Shown here: positions 5,280-6,954 of the stretch, one piece after another | Layout of the letters: every line of letters begins with the position of its first letter | Position numbering within the stretch: position 1 is the first letter of the stretch | Assembly: GCA_031285645.1 (NCBI GenBank) | Contig: JAITVU010000013.1 | Coordinates: 1 to 6,954 of the forward strand | DNA from: Oscillospiraceae bacterium | Lineage (GTDB): Bacteria > Bacillota > Clostridia > Oscillospirales > Ruminococcaceae | Direction: 5' to 3' | DNA length: 6,954 nt | The notes under the pieces: model-generated | The model's input: only the letters and a program-made list of their open reading frames with translations | Told to the model about the DNA's origin: nothing | Database searches by the model: none | Made by a program: the position numbers and the translations under genes

Positions 5280-6035
5280 ATGAAGCTTGTATCATGGAAT
5301 GTCAACGGGTTGCGCGCCTGTCTTAACAAAGGGTTTATGGAGGCCTTCACCGCCTTCGATGCCGACATATTCTGCGTGCAGGAGACTAAAATGCAGCAAG
5401 GCCAGGCGGAGCTTGACTTAAAAGGCTATGAGGAATATTGGAACAGCGCCGTGAAAAAGGGCTACTCCGGCACGGCCGTATTCACAAAACAAAAACCCCT
5501 GAGTGTCAATTACGGTATAGATATAGAGGAACACGACCAGGAAGGCCGTGTTATTACTGTGGAATATGAAAACTTCTTCCTCGTCAATGTCTACACACCC
5601 AATTCGAAGCGCGAACTCCTGCGCCTTGATTACCGCATGCAGTGGGAAAACGATTTTCGCGCTTACATTCTGAATCTTGAAAAAACAAAGCCTGTCGTCA
5701 TATGCGGCGACCTGAACGTCGCCCATCAGGAAATAGATATCAAAAACCCGAAGTCAAACCGCCGGAACGCCGGTTTCACCGACGAGGAACGGGAAAAAAT
5801 GACGGCGTTTTTGGCGAGCGGATTCATCGACTCCTTCCGCACGCTGCACCCGGACGAAAAGGACGCCTATTCGTGGTGGTCCTATATGGGTAATGCCCGC
5901 GCCCGCAATACAGGCTGGCGCATCGACTATTTCATCCTGTCCCGCCGGCTGCGCGAAAATCTTAAATCAGCCGCCATCCATCCGGATATCATGGGCAGCG
6001 ACCATTGCCCGGTCAGTGTTGAAATCGACGTTTAG
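5280..6035 (+). CDS. exoA: Exonuclease III / class II AP endonuclease
   Basis: This complete 251-residue enzyme cuts DNA 5' to abasic sites and trims 3' blocked ends in base excision repair (xth/exoA family, Mg2+ dependent, cytoplasmic). All family motifs are present: SWNVNGLRA (5-13, N7), VQETK (33-37, E35 metal ligand), GYSGTAVFTK (61-70), VYTPN (104-108, Y105), GDLNVAHQEID (143-153, D144 and N146), NAGFTDEER (163-171), the YSWWSYMGNARARN segment (197-210), WRIDY (213-217) and SDHCPV (240-245, D241 and H242). The start is ATG 5280, ten bases after AGGA. An in-frame TTG at 5271 lies too close to the ribosome binding site. The protein begins MKLVSWNVNG as expected. The gene appears to be transcribed alone, preceded by two long inverted repeats and converging on mnmA. 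Confidence 0.98.
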   Translation: MKLVSWNVNGLRACLNKGFMEAFTAFDADIFCVQETKMQQGQAELDLKGYEEYWNSAVKKGYSGTAVFTKQKPLSVNYGIDIEEHDQEGRVITVEYENFFLVNVYTPNSKRELLRLDYRMQWENDFRAYILNLEKTKPVVICGDLNVAHQEIDIKNPKSNRRNAGFTDEEREKMTAFLASGFIDSFRTLHPDEKDAYSWWSYMGNARARNTGWRIDYFILSRRLRENLKSAAIHPDIMGSDHCPVSVEIDV

Positions 6036-6056
6036 CTCAATTATATGCATTTGCGT

Positions 6057-6091
6057 CATAAACCGCTTTTAACTGGGCTGGACGGTTTATG
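6057..6091. repeat. 9-bp perfect inverted repeat between convergent exoA and mnmA
   Basis: CATAAACCG (6057-6065) and CGGTTTATG (6083-6091) flank a 17-base centre. It lies 21 bases after the exoA stop and 31 bases after the mnmA stop, where a two-way terminator would be expected. Neither side has a real T-run, so termination is only inferred. Confidence 0.5.
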
Positions 6092-6098
6092 CTGTTAT

Positions 6099-6124
6099 GG
6101 GCTGTCTTCGGCGCCGTTTCTTTT
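6099..6124 (+). terminator. Possible terminator of exoA
   Basis: GGGCTG pairs with CGGCGCC (one bulged G, one G-T pair) around a TCTT loop, then GTTTCTTTT follows. The U-rich tail overlaps the end of mnmA on the opposite strand. The stem is imperfect, so this is a moderate to weak call. Confidence 0.4.
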
Positions 6125-6954
6125 ATTCAATTGTTCCCCCGCCAAGCATATAGGGCCCATCATAAAAAACAACGGCCTGTCCCGGCGTAACGGCGCGTTG
6201 GGGATCATCAAAAACAACCTCGACGCGTCCTTCGCCGGTCAACAGGGAGACCGTAGCCGGCACGGCTTGATGCCCATATCTGATCTTGGCTTCCAAACGG
6301 CCGTTTAGCGGCGGCGGATTAATCCAATTCACGTCACAGGCGACCAGCGCGCGCGACCACACCGTGTCCGCGGCACCCAGTACAACCGTATTTGTCTCGG
6401 CGTCAATCGCCGAGACAAAAAGCGGCTCGTTCGCGCTGATTCCAAGTCCTTTCCGCTGCCCGATTGTATAGTGGCTGATGCCGGTGTGCCGGCCCAAAAT
6501 CCGGCCTTGACTGTCGATGAAATCTCCGGGACTAGACGCGCACCCTGTGTATCGGTCGAGAAACGACGCATAGTCGCCATCCGGGATAAAGCAGATATCC
6601 TGACTCTCCAACTTGCTGTGAACACGCAGCCAGCCTTCCCGGGCCAGTGCGCGCACTTCCTCCTTATTGTAATCCCCCAGCGGCATTAAAACCGAAGCCA
6701 GCTGCTCCTGCGTGAGGTGATACAGGACATAGCTTTGATCCTTCGGCTCAAAAACGCCCTTGCAAAGCCTGTATGCGTCCATGTCACGATCGCAAGCCAC
6801 ACGGGCGTAATGCCCTGTGGCAATATAATCATAACCCAAGTCGCGCGCCATGTTTAAAAAAGCGCCGAATTTGATTGCCTTATTGCAATTAATGCAAGGA
6901 TTTGGCGTCTTTCCGCAGCGATAGGAGGCGACAAACGGGGTCACAACCGCTTCC
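6123..6954 (-). CDS. mnmA: tRNA-specific 2-thiouridylase MnmA, N-terminus off window
   Basis: About 277 C-terminal residues of a protein normally near 360 long are present. The frame is open at the right edge (reading EAVVTPFVASYRCGKTPNPC), so the true start and the N-terminal ATP-binding loop are outside. The enzyme puts sulfur on U34 of Lys, Glu and Gln tRNAs. Both catalytic cysteines are visible: the one in PNPCINCN (codon 6894-6896) and the one in SQDICFI (codon 6591-6593). Other motifs are IATGHYARV, KDQSYVLYHL, the SHYTIGQRKGLGI segment, and the C-terminal barrel ending MLGGGTIE. The protein stops at TAA 6123-6125. It converges on exoA across an 87-bp spacer. The gene is intact as far as seen; partners such as a cysteine desulfurase would lie to the right, beyond the window. 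Confidence 0.98.
   Translation of the reverse strand, partial: EAVVTPFVASYRCGKTPNPCINCNKAIKFGAFLNMARDLGYDYIATGHYARVACDRDMDAYRLCKGVFEPKDQSYVLYHLTQEQLASVLMPLGDYNKEEVRALAREGWLRVHSKLESQDICFIPDGDYASFLDRYTGCASSPGDFIDSQGRILGRHTGISHYTIGQRKGLGISANEPLFVSAIDAETNTVVLGAADTVWSRALVACDVNWINPPPLNGRLEAKIRYGHQAVPATVSLLTGEGRVEVVFDDPQRAVTPGQAVVFYDGPYMLGGGTIE

Overview
The window looks like ordinary chromosome from a Gram-positive bacterium of the Clostridia type (Bacillota). The clues are strong GGAGG-type ribosome binding sites, frequent TTG/GTG starts, a feoA-feoB-FeoB-associated Cys-rich gene set, and a small TSCPD-domain protein of a kind typical of Clostridia. Coding regions are moderately GC-rich by eye and the spacers are AT-rich. 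No rRNA, tRNA, CRISPR array, insertion sequence or phage gene was seen. The genus cannot be fixed from this sequence.

Left part (1-4110), all on the minus strand. Transcription probably starts at a good promoter at 4054-4082 and runs leftward through feoA, feoB and a 59-residue Cys/His-rich single-span protein, which together form a ferrous iron uptake unit. It then reaches an MgtC/SapB-family membrane protein and, after a 68-bp gap, an enolase-superfamily (mandelate racemase subgroup) enzyme cut by the left edge. The first four genes all appear to use non-ATG starts. Whether the last two genes belong to the feo transcript is not shown by the sequence.

Middle (4110-6035), plus strand. A TSCPD-domain protein (four cysteines) diverges from feoA, and the shared upstream region carries a perfect 15-bp palindrome that could be an operator. 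Then come a YjbQ-family protein and an exonuclease III / class II AP endonuclease. The spacers on either side of yjbQ are rich in inverted repeats: mutually exclusive hairpins and an 8-bp-arm palindrome before it, and two adjacent long perfect inverted repeats (11- and 13-bp arms) between it and the exonuclease gene.

Right part (6036-6954). mnmA (tRNA 2-thiouridylase), cut by the right edge, converges on the exonuclease gene, and terminator-like hairpins lie between the two.

No convincing undescribed multi-gene system was found. The items most worth a second look are the feoA/TSCPD divergent operator, the paired inverted repeats at 5137-5230, and the run of non-ATG starts.
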